From NCBI RefSeq assembly GCF_910585425.1, contig NZ_CAJUCP010000045.1, positions 1 to 49,581 on the forward strand: a stretch of 49,581 bases of DNA. The letters are read 5' to 3'. The DNA is from an uncultured Acetatifactor sp. (GTDB lineage Bacteria > Bacillota > Clostridia > Lachnospirales > Lachnospiraceae). The notes under the pieces are model-generated. The model worked only from the letters and a program-made list of their open reading frames with translations. It was not told the origin of the DNA and did not search any database. Each line of letters starts with the position of its first letter. Positions within the stretch are counted from its first letter, which is position 1. Made by a program: the position numbers and the translations under genes. This document shows, piece by piece, positions 9,376 through 17,677 of this stretch.

Positions 9376-9405
9376 CTATATTTTTAAAAAAATACCAGAT
9401 TTCTA

Positions 9406-9434
9406 TTGACATTTCTTTTTTAATAAGGTATCAT
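9406..9434 (+). promoter_or_regulatory. main promoter of the fatty-acid synthesis operon
   Basis: TTGACA (9406-9411), a 17-base spacer and TATCAT (9429-9434) form a near-consensus sigma-A promoter. The expected transcription start is near 9441, exactly where the FabT-like operator array begins. The 5' untranslated region to acpP is therefore about 100 bases. Confidence 0.85.
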
Positions 9435-9441
9435 TCCGAAT

Positions 9442-9490
9442 AGTTTGAGAATCAAATTACTTGATATTCAAACAAATTGAATTTCAAACT
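9442..9490 (+). promoter_or_regulatory. three FabT-like operators at the fab transcription start
   Basis: Three palindromes of the form TTGA-NNN-TCAA lie at 9445-9455, 9461-9471 and 9477-9487. The first, in full AGTTTGAGAATCAAATT, is close to the FabT boxes known from streptococci. The cores repeat exactly every 16 bases. They follow the -10 box directly, so a bound MarR-type repressor would block promoter clearance. The cognate regulator is probably the fabT gene in the same operon. Confidence 0.8.
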
Positions 9491-9543
9491 ATTTCTCATA
9501 GTAATGAAAACCAGATAAGAGAGAGGTAAAAGGAGAGGCGGCT

Positions 9544-9777
9544 ATGTTTGAGAAACTGAAAGAAATCATTGAAGAGAAGCTGAATGCGGAAGGGGCGGCG
9601 ATCACGGAGGAGACCAGCTTCAAGGAGGATCTGGACGCGGATTCCCTGGATCTGTTCGAGCTGGTGATGGCGCTGGAGGACGAATTCGACGTGGAGATTC
9701 CCTCCGAGGAGCTGGAGAAGCTGGCTACGGTGAAGGACGTGATGGACTATCTGGCGGCCAAGGGCATTGAGATGTAA
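9544..9777 (+). CDS. acpP: acyl carrier protein
   Basis: A 77-residue acidic carrier that holds the growing acyl chain on a phosphopantetheine arm. The attachment site is Ser34 in the DADSLDLFELVM motif, and length and charge are standard. AGGAGAGG lies just upstream of the ATG. It is the first gene of the fatty-acid operon and so the first under the FabT operators. In streptococci the ACP gene instead follows fabT and fabH, whereas here those two genes have moved to the end. Confidence 0.97.
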   Translation: MFEKLKEIIEEKLNAEGAAITEETSFKEDLDADSLDLFELVMALEDEFDVEIPSEELEKLATVKDVMDYLAAKGIEM

Positions 9778-9842
9778 GGATGCCCCGCAGCGCGGATATT
9801 TGGAGAGCCATGGAAAGAAACGGTGAGAATGTGGGGACGGGA

Positions 9843-10775
9843 ATGAAGACTAGGATAACGGAACTTCTGGGAACGGAATATCCTCTGATCCAGGGGGGCA
9901 TGGCATGGATAGCGGAGTGCCGTCTGGCTGCCGCGGTGTCCGAGGCGGGCGGCTTCGGCATCATCGGCGCGGGGGCGGCTCCGGCGCAGTTCGTCCGGGA
10001 GCAGATACGGCAGTGCAGGGCCATGACGGATAAGCCTTTCGGCGTGAACATCATGCTGATGAACCCGGAGGCGGACGCCATCGCCCAGGTGGTGGCCCAG
10101 GAGGGCGTGAAGGCAGTGACCACCGGCGCGGGGAATCCGGGCAGGTACATGGCGGACTGGAAGGCTGCCGGGGTGAAGGTGGTCCCGGTGGTGGCCAGCG
10201 TGGCTATGGCGCGGATGATGGAGCGCGCGGGGGCGGACGCCGTGGTGGCGGAGGGGACGGAGGCCGGCGGACATATCGGATCCACCACCACCATGGCGCT
10301 GGTGCCCCAGGTGGCGGACGCGGTGGAGATCCCTGTGATCGCTGCCGGGGGAATCGGGGACGGAAGAGGCTTTGCCGCGGCGTTCATGCTGGGCGCGGAG
10401 GCGGTGCAGATGGGCACCCGCTTCCTGGTGGCGAAGGAGTCCATCGCCCATGAGGCGTACAAGAAGAAGGTCATCGCCGCAAAGGACATCGACTCCGAGG
10501 TCACGGGCATGAGCCACGGCCACCCCGTGCGCCAGCTGCGCAACCGGATGACCAGGGAATACCTGAAGCTGGAGAAGGAGGGCGCCTCCTTCGAGGAGCT
10601 GGAGCAGCTCACCGTGGGAGCCCTGCGCAGGGCCGTGCTGGAGGGCGATGCCGTGAACGGCACGCTGATGGCAGGGCAGATCGCGGGGCTGGTGAGCAGG
10701 GAGCAGACCTGCCGGGAGATTATAGAGGAAGTCATGGGGCAGGCGGCGGACCTGCTGCGAGGCCGGGGGGCGTGA
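9843..10775 (+). CDS. fabK: enoyl-ACP reductase II (FabK)
   Basis: A 310-residue FMN-dependent enoyl-[acyl carrier protein] reductase, which performs the last reduction in each elongation round. The TIM-barrel family motifs are visible: IQGGMAWIA at the N-terminus, GGHIGS near residue 140 and the FMN-phosphate segment VIAAGGIGDGRG. The frame is open from 9780 with other in-frame ATGs at 9780 and 9810. I chose 9843 because FabK proteins begin at this MKTRITELLG segment, though the ribosome binding site there (GGGGACGGGA) is only fair. FabK in place of FabI usually means insensitivity to triclosan. Nitronate monooxygenases are related, but the cluster position settles FabK. Confidence 0.92.
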   Translation: MKTRITELLGTEYPLIQGGMAWIAECRLAAAVSEAGGFGIIGAGAAPAQFVREQIRQCRAMTDKPFGVNIMLMNPEADAIAQVVAQEGVKAVTTGAGNPGRYMADWKAAGVKVVPVVASVAMARMMERAGADAVVAEGTEAGGHIGSTTTMALVPQVADAVEIPVIAAGGIGDGRGFAAAFMLGAEAVQMGTRFLVAKESIAHEAYKKKVIAAKDIDSEVTGMSHGHPVRQLRNRMTREYLKLEKEGASFEELEQLTVGALRRAVLEGDAVNGTLMAGQIAGLVSREQTCREIIEEVMGQAADLLRGRGA

Positions 10776-10861
10776 GGACTTCCGGCTGGATCCCGGGAGA
10801 CGGCATTGAAACAACGTTTACTTATCGATGATAAAATGATTATTTGGATAGAGGGATTGAA

Positions 10862-11773
10862 ATGGGAAAGACAGCGTTTATTTTTCCGGGACAGGGAGCC
10901 CAGTATTGCGGGATGGGAAAGGATTTCTTCCAGGCCTTTCCCACAGCCAGGAGCGTGTACGCCGCAGCCGGGGAGGCCGCGGGCCTGGACGTAGGGGAGC
11001 TCTGCTTTACGGAGAACGAGAGCCTGGATGTCACGGAATACACCCAGATCGCCATGCTGGCCACGGAGGTGGCGATCCTGAAGGTGCTGGAGGAGAAGGG
11101 CCTTCGGGCGGACTGCGCCGCGGGGCTGAGCCTGGGGGAGTACGGGGCGCTGGCGGCTGCCGGGGTCATGGAGCTCGACCCGTTGTTCCGGCTGATCCGC
11201 TGCCGCGGCATCTTCATGCAGGAGGCCTATCCGGTGGGCGGCGCCATGGCGGCGGTGCTGGGGCTGGACGCTGACAGCATACGCCAGGTCTGCGCCGGGA
11301 CTGCGGGAGTGGTGTCGATTGCAAACGACAACTGCCCGGGACAGATCGTCATCACAGGGGAGGCCCCTGCGGTGGAGGCGGCCTGCGAGACGCTGAAAGC
11401 GGCAGGCGCGAAGCGGTGCGTCCCCCTGAATGTCAGCGGCCCCTTCCACTCCCCGCTCCTGGCGGAGGCCGGAAAGAAGCTGGCGGCGGAGCTGGAGGGT
11501 GTTTCCGTGCAAGCCCCCCGCATCCCCTACATCTGCAATGTGGAGGCGGACTATGTGACGGACAGCGCCCGGATCAAGGAGCTGCTGGCCAGGCAGGTGT
11601 CCTCCACGGTGAGATGGCGGGAGACCATGGAGCGGATGCTTGCGGACGGGGTGGACACCTTCGTGGAAATCGGGCCCGGGCGGACGCTGGCAGGGTTCCT
11701 GCGGAAGATGAGCCGGGACGTGAAGGTACTGAACGTGGCCAAGGTGGAGGATCTGGACGCGGCGCTGGCCTAA
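10862..11773 (+). CDS. fabD: malonyl-CoA:ACP transacylase
   Basis: A 303-residue enzyme that moves malonyl groups from CoA to ACP. It shows the opening FIFPGQGAQ motif, the catalytic Ser90 in GLSLGE and the histidine in GPFHSPL. The frame is open from 10844, but the ATG at 10862 has AGAGGG at a good distance and gives the standard MGKTAFIFPG start. An 86-base gap separates it from fabK and a 168-base hairpin-rich gap from fabG. Confidence 0.95.
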   Translation: MGKTAFIFPGQGAQYCGMGKDFFQAFPTARSVYAAAGEAAGLDVGELCFTENESLDVTEYTQIAMLATEVAILKVLEEKGLRADCAAGLSLGEYGALAAAGVMELDPLFRLIRCRGIFMQEAYPVGGAMAAVLGLDADSIRQVCAGTAGVVSIANDNCPGQIVITGEAPAVEAACETLKAAGAKRCVPLNVSGPFHSPLLAEAGKKLAAELEGVSVQAPRIPYICNVEADYVTDSARIKELLARQVSSTVRWRETMERMLADGVDTFVEIGPGRTLAGFLRKMSRDVKVLNVAKVEDLDAALA

Positions 11774-11790
11774 GGGGCCGGCAAAGGCGG

Positions 11791-11845
11791 AGGGCATCTG
11801 CCCTGACCGTATTCCCGCTGCCTGGCTCATGGGACGGGAATACGG
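11791..11845 (+). other. hairpins in the fabD-fabG gap
   Basis: Two perfect inverted repeats follow fabD: AGGGCA/TGCCCT at 11791-11804 and CCGTATTCCCG/CGGGAATACGG at 11807-11817 with 11835-11845. A third GC-rich stem lies near 11889-11922 (GCCCGG against CCGGGC). None has a T-run, so these look like intra-operon RNA structures rather than terminators. Confidence 0.55.
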
Positions 11846-11941
11846 AGGGCGTTTCGGGCGGAACAGCGTTTCCAAGGGACATAAAAGCGGCCCGGGCCGT
11901 CGGGTAGGACCGGCGGCCGGGCAGAATGAGGGACAGAGAAA

Positions 11942-12712
11942 ATGGTAGAAGAAAAGATTCCGGCTTCCGGCAGGGAGCTGGCAGGCAAGGTGGCCCTGGT
12001 GACGGGAGCCAGCCGGGGCATCGGCAGGGCCATCGCGCTCACGCTGGCCGGACAGGGAGCCACGGTGCTGGTGAATTACAATGGCTCCAAACAGAGCGCC
12101 CTGGAGGTGGTGTCGCAGATCGAGGCGGCGGGCGGGGCGGCCCGGGCCATAGGCTGCGACGTGTCCGACTTCGGGGCCTGCGGCCGGATGGTGGAGGAAA
12201 TCGTGGCGGACTACGGACATGTGGACATCCTGGTGAACAATGCCGGGGTGACAAGGGACAATCTGGTGGCGCGTATGTCCGAGGAGGACTACGACCATGT
12301 AATGGATATCAACCTGAAAGGCGCGTTCCACACCATCCGCCATCTGACCAGATATTTCCTGAAACAGAGAAAGGGCAAGATCGTCAACATCTCCTCCGTG
12401 TCCGGAGTGGCTGGAAATGCGGGCCAGGCCAACTACGCCGCGTCCAAGGCGGGGCTGATCGGGCTGACGAAGAGCGTGGCCAAGGAGCTGGCGGGCAGGA
12501 ACATCTGCGTCAACGCCGTGGCGCCGGGCTTCATCGAGACGGAGATGACCCAGGCTCTGCCCCAGAAGGCAAGGGAGGCGGCAGTGGCCTCGATCCCCAT
12601 GGGCAGGATGGGAAGCCCCCGGGACGTGGCCGAGCTGGTGGCCTTTTTGGCAGGGGACAGGTCGGACTATATCACCGGGCAGGTCATATGCGTGGACGGC
12701 GGGATGGTGTGA
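11942..12712 (+). CDS. fabG: 3-oxoacyl-ACP reductase
   Basis: A 256-residue NADPH-dependent short-chain dehydrogenase that reduces 3-oxoacyl-ACP. It has the cofactor motif TGASRGIG (21-28), the NNAG segment at about 99-102, and the catalytic Ser near 152, Tyr165 and Lys169 (YAASK). The start at 11942 has only a weak AGAGA-like ribosome site, and the N-terminus is about 12 residues longer than many FabG proteins (MVEEKIPASGRELAGK), but no better internal ATG exists. Position between fabD and fabF fixes the role. Confidence 0.95.
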   Translation: MVEEKIPASGRELAGKVALVTGASRGIGRAIALTLAGQGATVLVNYNGSKQSALEVVSQIEAAGGAARAIGCDVSDFGACGRMVEEIVADYGHVDILVNNAGVTRDNLVARMSEEDYDHVMDINLKGAFHTIRHLTRYFLKQRKGKIVNISSVSGVAGNAGQANYAASKAGLIGLTKSVAKELAGRNICVNAVAPGFIETEMTQALPQKAREAAVASIPMGRMGSPRDVAELVAFLAGDRSDYITGQVICVDGGMV

Positions 12713-12720
12713 GGAGAAGT

Positions 12721-12761
12721 CCTGAGCCACAGAAGGCCCGCTGAGGGCTTTCGGACTCAGG
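12721..12761 (+). other. hairpin in the fabG-fabF gap
   Basis: An outer CCTGAG/CTCAGG pairing (12721-12726 with 12756-12761) encloses an 8-bp GAAGGCCC/GGGCTTTC stem with a GCTGA loop. No T-run follows. It precedes the fabF ribosome binding site by about 18 bases. Confidence 0.5.
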
Positions 12762-12790
12762 GCGTGTTATCGTGATTTGGAGGGTATGGC

Positions 12791-14023
12791 ATGAGGAGAA
12801 GAGTAGTAGTGACAGGGATGGGGGCCATCACCCCTATCGGCAATGGCGTGGAGAACTTCTGGCAGGGCATCCGGCAGGAGCGCATCGGCTTCGGGCCCAT
12901 TACCAGGTTCGACGCCGGGGGCTATAAATGCAGCCTGGCGGCGGAGGTGAAGGACTTCGATCCGGAGCGCTATATGGACAAGAAAGCGGCCAGGCGCATG
13001 GAGCTTTTCTGCCAGTACGCGGTGGCGGCGGCAGGGGAGGCCCTGGCGGACGCGGCGCTGGACATGGAGAAGGAGGACGCCTACCGGGTGGGATGCTTCG
13101 TGGGCAGCGGCGTGGGCAGCCTGCAGGCCATGGAGCGGGAGTGCGGAAGGCTTTCCGAGAAAGGCCCCTCCAGGGTGGGCCCTCTGTTCGTGCCGCTGAT
13201 GATATCCAACATGGCGGCGGGCAATGTGAGCATCGCCTACGGCCTGAAGGGCAAGAGCCTGAATGTGGCCACGGCCTGCGCCACGGGCACCAATTCCATC
13301 GGGGAGGCCTTCCGCTCCATCCAGTACGGGGAGACGGACGCCTGCGTGGCCGGGGGGACCGAGGCGGCGGTATGCCCGATCGGAATCGCCGGGTTTGCCG
13401 CGCTGAACGCCCTGTCCGCCAGCACGGATCCCCGGAGATGCTCCATCCCCTTCGACAGGGACAGGAGCGGCTTCGTCATGGGCGAGGGCGCGGGCATCGT
13501 GGTGCTGGAGGAGCTGGAGCACGCAAGGAGGAGAGGCGCGCGGATCTACGCGGAGGTGCTGGGATACGGATGCACATCCGACGCGTACCACATCACTTCC
13601 CCCGCCGAGGACGGCGCGGGCGCGGCAGCGGCCATGAAGAACGCCCTGGCGGATGGCGGCGTGGAGCCCGGGGCGCTGGGCTATATCAACGCCCACGGCA
13701 CTTCCACCCACCACAACGATCTCTTCGAGACCAGGGCCATCAAGCTCGCCTTCGGTGACCACGCGAAGAGGCTGCGCATCAATTCCACCAAATCCATGAT
13801 AGGCCATCTGCTGGGAGCCGCCGGGGCGGTGGAGTTCATCGCCTGCGTGAAGGAGATCCAGGAGGGATTCCTCCACAGGACAGTGGGCCTGCGGGAGACG
13901 GAGGAGGAGCTGGATCTGGATTACTGTATGGAGAGCCATGAGGAGGCGGTGCCCTATGCCCTCAGCAATTCCCTGGGCTTTGGAGGGCACAATGCCAGCA
14001 TCCTTTTGGGGAAAATGGAGTAG
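12791..14023 (+). CDS. fabF: 3-oxoacyl-ACP synthase II
   Basis: A 410-residue condensing enzyme that elongates acyl-ACP with malonyl-ACP. The Cys-His-His triad is visible: Cys163 in TACATG, His302 in NAHGTST and His339 in MIGHLLGAAGA. Length is standard. GGAGGG lies 6 bases before the ATG. Only 14 bases separate it from fabZ. In streptococci accB normally sits between fabF and fabZ, and it is absent here. Confidence 0.97.
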   Translation: MRRRVVVTGMGAITPIGNGVENFWQGIRQERIGFGPITRFDAGGYKCSLAAEVKDFDPERYMDKKAARRMELFCQYAVAAAGEALADAALDMEKEDAYRVGCFVGSGVGSLQAMERECGRLSEKGPSRVGPLFVPLMISNMAAGNVSIAYGLKGKSLNVATACATGTNSIGEAFRSIQYGETDACVAGGTEAAVCPIGIAGFAALNALSASTDPRRCSIPFDRDRSGFVMGEGAGIVVLEELEHARRRGARIYAEVLGYGCTSDAYHITSPAEDGAGAAAAMKNALADGGVEPGALGYINAHGTSTHHNDLFETRAIKLAFGDHAKRLRINSTKSMIGHLLGAAGAVEFIACVKEIQEGFLHRTVGLRETEEELDLDYCMESHEEAVPYALSNSLGFGGHNASILLGKME

Positions 14024-14037
14024 GAGGAGATTGCGTC

Positions 14038-14472
14038 ATGTCATTGTTAACCGCAAAGGAGATCATGGAGATCATACCCCATCGCTATCCCTTTTTGCTG
14101 ATAGATACCATTGAAGAGCTGGAAGCGGGCACCCGGGCGGTGGGCCGAAAGTGCGTCAGCATGAACGAGCCTTATTTCCAGGGACATTTCCCGGGGAATC
14201 CGGTGATGCCGGGGGCATTGATTGTGGAGGCCATGGCCCAGACGGGAGCGGTGGCCATGCTGTCCGTCCCGCAGTGGAAGGGGAAGACAGCGTATTTCGC
14301 GGGGATAGACAAGGCGAAATTCCGCAGGAAGGTGATTCCCGGGGATGTATTGACACTGGAGGCCAGGGTCGTCAAGTGCAAGGGCCCCCTGGGCATCAGC
14401 GAGGCGGTGGCCACTGTGGACGGCAAGGTGGTGGCCCAGGCCCAGCTCACATTCGCAATCGGGGCGGAGTGA
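14038..14472 (+). CDS. fabZ: 3-hydroxyacyl-ACP dehydratase
   Basis: A 144-residue hot-dog-fold enzyme that dehydrates 3-hydroxyacyl-ACP. The catalytic pair is His50 in GHFPGNPVMPG and Glu64 in VEAMAQ, and the HRYPFLLID opening is standard. GGAGG precedes the ATG. The stop codon at 14470-14472 lies inside the first copy of a 15-base direct repeat that bounds the modular intergenic element before accDA. Confidence 0.97.
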   Translation: MSLLTAKEIMEIIPHRYPFLLIDTIEELEAGTRAVGRKCVSMNEPYFQGHFPGNPVMPGALIVEAMAQTGAVAMLSVPQWKGKTAYFAGIDKAKFRRKVIPGDVLTLEARVVKCKGPLGISEAVATVDGKVVAQAQLTFAIGAE

Positions 14473-14623
14473 GCCGTCGCGCAGTATAAATTGGCAAAGT
14501 CGCGAAGGCGCACGAGAGGAATTTTCATACGTGCATTTTCGGATGAAAATTCCTCTCCCAAGTGTGCGTCGAGTGACTTTACCCAATTGCCGCATGCGGC
14601 AATTTGAGCCGTCGCGCAGCGAC
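14470..14623 (+). repeat. modular intergenic repeat A (fabZ-accDA)
   Basis: TGAGCCGTCGCGCAG occurs at 14470-14484 and again at 14605-14619. Between them lies a hairpin with perfect 15-base arms (14514-14528 and 14543-14557), flanked by imperfectly pairing sequence on both sides (about 14490-14513 against 14560-14587). A perfect 20-base palindrome AATTGCCGCATGCGGCAATT lies at 14585-14604. The second direct repeat runs into GTCGCGCAGCGAC, itself able to fold. The accDA ribosome binding site begins a few bases later. The element shares sequence with the one before fabH. Confidence 0.75.
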
Positions 14624-14642
14624 TATATTAGGAGGACTTAAA

Positions 14643-16481
14643 ATGGGCGGACTGTTCAGAAAGAAAGCATCGGAAACAGAAGAGCGGCTGCGGAGGAAAC
14701 GGGTCACGTTTTTCGCCAGGCAGCGGAATCAGGAGGACAGCTCCGGCGGGCACCGGGCGGAAGGGTCCCAGGGGGCGTCCGAGCCCGCCGGCGAAATGAA
14801 AGCGGCGCAGGCGGATGCCAATGTCCGCTCCCAGGAAAAGGAAGCCTACATGATCCGCTGCCCCAGATGCGGGAAGATGGTGAACCGGGACAGGGTGGCC
14901 AGGCGCAAGTACATCTGCTACGAGTGCGAGGGATACTTCCGGGTCAGGACCAACAACCGCATCCGCATGGTGGCGGATCCCCATACCTTCCAGCCCTGGT
15001 TCACGGATATGCCGGTGAGAAACCCACTTTCCTACGAGGGATATGAGGAGAAGCTCCGGGAGGCGAGGGAGAAGACCGGCCTGGAGGAAGCCTTCACCGT
15101 GGGGCAGTGCAAGGTCTTCGGCCAGGACATCGTGCTGGGCATCTGCGACTCCAGGTTCCTGATGGCCAGCATGGGGCATGTGGTGGGGGAGAAGATCACC
15201 GCCGCCATCGAGCGGGCCGTGGAGCTTAGGCTGCCGGTGTTCTTCTTCTGCTGCTCCGGCGGGGCCAGGATGCAGGAGGGCATCATCTCCCTGATGCAGA
15301 TGGCCAAGACCTCCGCGGCCATCCGGAAGCTGGACGAGGCCGGATTGCTGTACTGCACCATCCTCACAGACCCCACCATGGGCGGCGTCACGGCCAGCTT
15401 CGCCATGCTGGGGGACGTAGTCATGGCGGAGCCCGGTGCGCTGATCGGCTTCGCGGGGCCCAGGGTCATCCGCCAGACCATCGGCCAGGAGCTGCCGGAG
15501 GGCTTCCAGACGGCGGAATTTCTGGTGGAGCACGGCATCATAGACGGCATCGTGAAAAGGGAGGCGCTGAAGAAGACCCTGTATTTCCTGGTGAAATCCC
15601 ATCAGGGCAAGGAGGGGGAGTACGCTGACTTTACCGGGGGGAAGGACTTCCATTTCGTGCTGAACGAAGTGCTGAAGGAGCAGACCTGGAACGTGAAGCC
15701 CGCAGGCGCCTGGGAGAAGGTGAAGGCCGTCCGGAGGCTGGAGCGGGCCAGCGCCTGTGACTACATGGCCAGCATCTTCGATAATTTCGTGGAGGCCCAC
15801 GGGGACAGGAGCTTCCGGGACGACCCGGCCATCATCGGCGGCATCGGCTTTCTGGAGGGACAGCCGGTGACGGTGATCGCGGAGCACAAGGGCAAGGACG
15901 GAAAGGAGTGCCAGCGGCGCAATTACGGCATGCCCATGCCGGAGGGCTACCGCAAGGCCCTGCGCCTGATGAAGCAGGCGGAGAAGTTCCACCGCCCCAT
16001 CGTAAGCTTCATCAATACCTCCGGGGCCTACTGCGGCATCGAGGCGGAGGAGCGGGGCCAGGGCGAGGCCATCGCCCGCAACCTGCAGGAGATGTCCGCT
16101 TTGAAGGTGCCCGTGCTGTGCATCTTCATCGGCGAGGGCGGCAGCGGCGGTGCCCTGGCCACGGCGGTGGGGAACGAGGTGTGGATGCTGGAGAATGCCA
16201 CGTATTCCATCCTGTCCCCCGAGGGCTTTGCCTCCATCCTCTGGAAGGATTCCTCCAGGGCCCGGGAGGCCAGCGAAATCATGCGCATCACGGCCCAGGA
16301 TTTGAAGCTCCTGCACGTGGTGGACAGGATCGTCCCGGAGTTCGGCGGGGCGGACAGCACCACTGCGGAGGCCATCGGCGGCTACCTGAAGGAGCAGATC
16401 ATGGCCTTCCTGCAGCGCTACCAGGGCCTGTCCGGCCAGGAAATCGCCGCCCAGCGCTACGAAAGATTCCGCAGATACTAA
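14643..16481 (+). CDS. accDA: fused acetyl-CoA carboxylase carboxyltransferase (beta-alpha)
   Basis: A 612-residue single polypeptide joins the two carboxyltransferase subunits that make malonyl-CoA. After a charged N-terminal tail of about 68 residues, the beta half starts with a zinc ribbon (CPRC and CYEC; Cys73, 76, 92, 95) and continues with CCSGGARMQEG and GGVTASFAMLGD. The alpha half begins near residue 365 and carries INTSGAYCG and EGGSGGALA, where acyl-CoA and carboxybiotin oxyanions are bound. The frame is open further upstream, but AGGAGG before the ATG at 14643 fixes the start. Separate AccD and AccA are the rule in most Firmicutes. The biotin carrier (accB) and biotin carboxylase (accC) are not in this window and must be elsewhere. 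Confidence 0.95.
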   Translation: MGGLFRKKASETEERLRRKRVTFFARQRNQEDSSGGHRAEGSQGASEPAGEMKAAQADANVRSQEKEAYMIRCPRCGKMVNRDRVARRKYICYECEGYFRVRTNNRIRMVADPHTFQPWFTDMPVRNPLSYEGYEEKLREAREKTGLEEAFTVGQCKVFGQDIVLGICDSRFLMASMGHVVGEKITAAIERAVELRLPVFFFCCSGGARMQEGIISLMQMAKTSAAIRKLDEAGLLYCTILTDPTMGGVTASFAMLGDVVMAEPGALIGFAGPRVIRQTIGQELPEGFQTAEFLVEHGIIDGIVKREALKKTLYFLVKSHQGKEGEYADFTGGKDFHFVLNEVLKEQTWNVKPAGAWEKVKAVRRLERASACDYMASIFDNFVEAHGDRSFRDDPAIIGGIGFLEGQPVTVIAEHKGKDGKECQRRNYGMPMPEGYRKALRLMKQAEKFHRPIVSFINTSGAYCGIEAEERGQGEAIARNLQEMSALKVPVLCIFIGEGGSGGALATAVGNEVWMLENATYSILSPEGFASILWKDSSRAREASEIMRITAQDLKLLHVVDRIVPEFGGADSTTAEAIGGYLKEQIMAFLQRYQGLSGQEIAAQRYERFRRY

Positions 16482-16496
16482 AAACAGGGAGAGGCG

Positions 16497-16669
16497 CAGA
16501 AGTGAGCCGAGAGGCGAAGCCCTCTTCAGTGCCGTCGCGCAGCGACTTACGGGCGAAGACTCGAAGGCGCACGAGAGGAATCTTCATATGTTCACTTCCA
16601 TATGAAGATTCCTCTCCCAGAAGTGAGCCGAGAGGCGAAGCCCTCTTCAGTGCCGTCGCGCAGCGACTT
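16497..16669 (+). repeat. modular intergenic repeat B (accDA-fabH)
   Basis: A perfect 52-base direct repeat lies at 16497-16548 and 16618-16669. It encloses a hairpin with perfect 18-base arms (16573-16590 and 16599-16616) and an 8-base loop. The end of each direct repeat is GCCGTCGCGCAGCGACTT, shared with element A, and the stretch CGAAGGCGCACGAGAGGAAT before the hairpin is also shared. The direct repeat itself can fold (GAG-A-GGC with GCC-CTC, and GTCGC with GCGAC). The fabH ribosome binding site follows directly. Confidence 0.85.
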
Positions 16670-16689
16670 TAATAGGAGAACATAATACT

Positions 16690-17655
16690 ATGTCGATTCG
16701 GATTATGGGAACAGGAAGCGCCCTCCCCGGGCGCGTGGTGGAGAACAGGGAACTTGAGGGGATGGTGGACACATCGGACGAATGGATCAGAGAGCGCACC
16801 GGCATCGGCAGCAGGCATGTGTCCACCGGGGAGACAGTGGCCTCCCTGGCGGCGGCAGCCTGCGGGCGGGCCCTTGCGGATGCGGGAAAGCAGGCGGAGG
16901 AGGTGGAGCTCATCCTGGCGGCCACCTGCTCCCCGGAGGAAGCGGCCCCCTGCGTGGCCTGCCGGATCCAGAGCGAGATCGGAGCCGGGAATGCCGTGGC
17001 CTTTGACGTAAACGCGGCATGCGCCGGTTTTTTGTTTGCCCTGCACACGGCGTGGGCCTATGTGGAGGCGGGCATCTACAGAAACGCTCTGATCGCCGGC
17101 AGCGAAGTGCTCTCCAAGCTGGTGGACTGGGAGGACAGGGGCACCTGCATCCTCTTCGGGGACGGCGCGGGGGCGGTATACGTGGAGAGATGTGAGACGG
17201 GCGGCATCCTGGGCTTCGTGCAGCATGCGGACGGGAAGAAGGGCGGGGTGCTCGGCGGGGGCGGCAGGCAGCTTTCCAATCCCTGGGCCGGGCAGCAGGA
17301 TTACCGCAGGTTCTTCCAGATGGACGGCCGGGAGGTGTTCGCCTTTGCGGTGCGCCAGGTGCCCCTGAATGTGGAGGAGGCCCTGGGAAAGGCGGGGCTC
17401 GCCATAGGGGACGTGGACCTGTTCGTGCTCCATCAGGCCAACCGGCGCATCATAGAGGGCGTGGCGAAGCGCCTGGGCGTAAGCCTTTCCCTCTTTCCCA
17501 TGAACCTGGAGCGGGTGGGCAACACCTCCTCCGCGGCCATCCCGCTTCTGCTGGACGAGCTGAACAGAGAGGGGCACCTGCGGCGGGGGATGCGGCTGGT
17601 GCTGTCCGGATTCGGGGCAGGGCTGACCTGCGGGGCCTGCGTGATGGAATGGTAG
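16690..17655 (+). CDS. fabH: 3-oxoacyl-ACP synthase III
   Basis: A 321-residue initiating condensing enzyme that joins acyl-CoA primer to malonyl-ACP. The triad is Cys111 in NAACAGF, His248 in LHQANRRI and Asn278 in VGNTSSAAIP, and the TSDEWIRERTGI motif near residue 28 is diagnostic. TAGGAGA precedes the ATG. FabH lies near the end of this cluster, whereas it is at the start of the streptococcal cluster. Confidence 0.97.
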   Translation: MSIRIMGTGSALPGRVVENRELEGMVDTSDEWIRERTGIGSRHVSTGETVASLAAAACGRALADAGKQAEEVELILAATCSPEEAAPCVACRIQSEIGAGNAVAFDVNAACAGFLFALHTAWAYVEAGIYRNALIAGSEVLSKLVDWEDRGTCILFGDGAGAVYVERCETGGILGFVQHADGKKGGVLGGGGRQLSNPWAGQQDYRRFFQMDGREVFAFAVRQVPLNVEEALGKAGLAIGDVDLFVLHQANRRIIEGVAKRLGVSLSLFPMNLERVGNTSSAAIPLLLDELNREGHLRRGMRLVLSGFGAGLTCGACVMEW

Positions 17656-17677
17656 GTGGAAGGCAGAGAAAAGCCTA

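Noticed and set aside
14470..14623. Intergenic repeat as an insertion sequence or MITE
   Set aside because: No transposase and no terminal inverted repeats at the outer ends. The direct repeats are part of the module and include a gene's stop codon.
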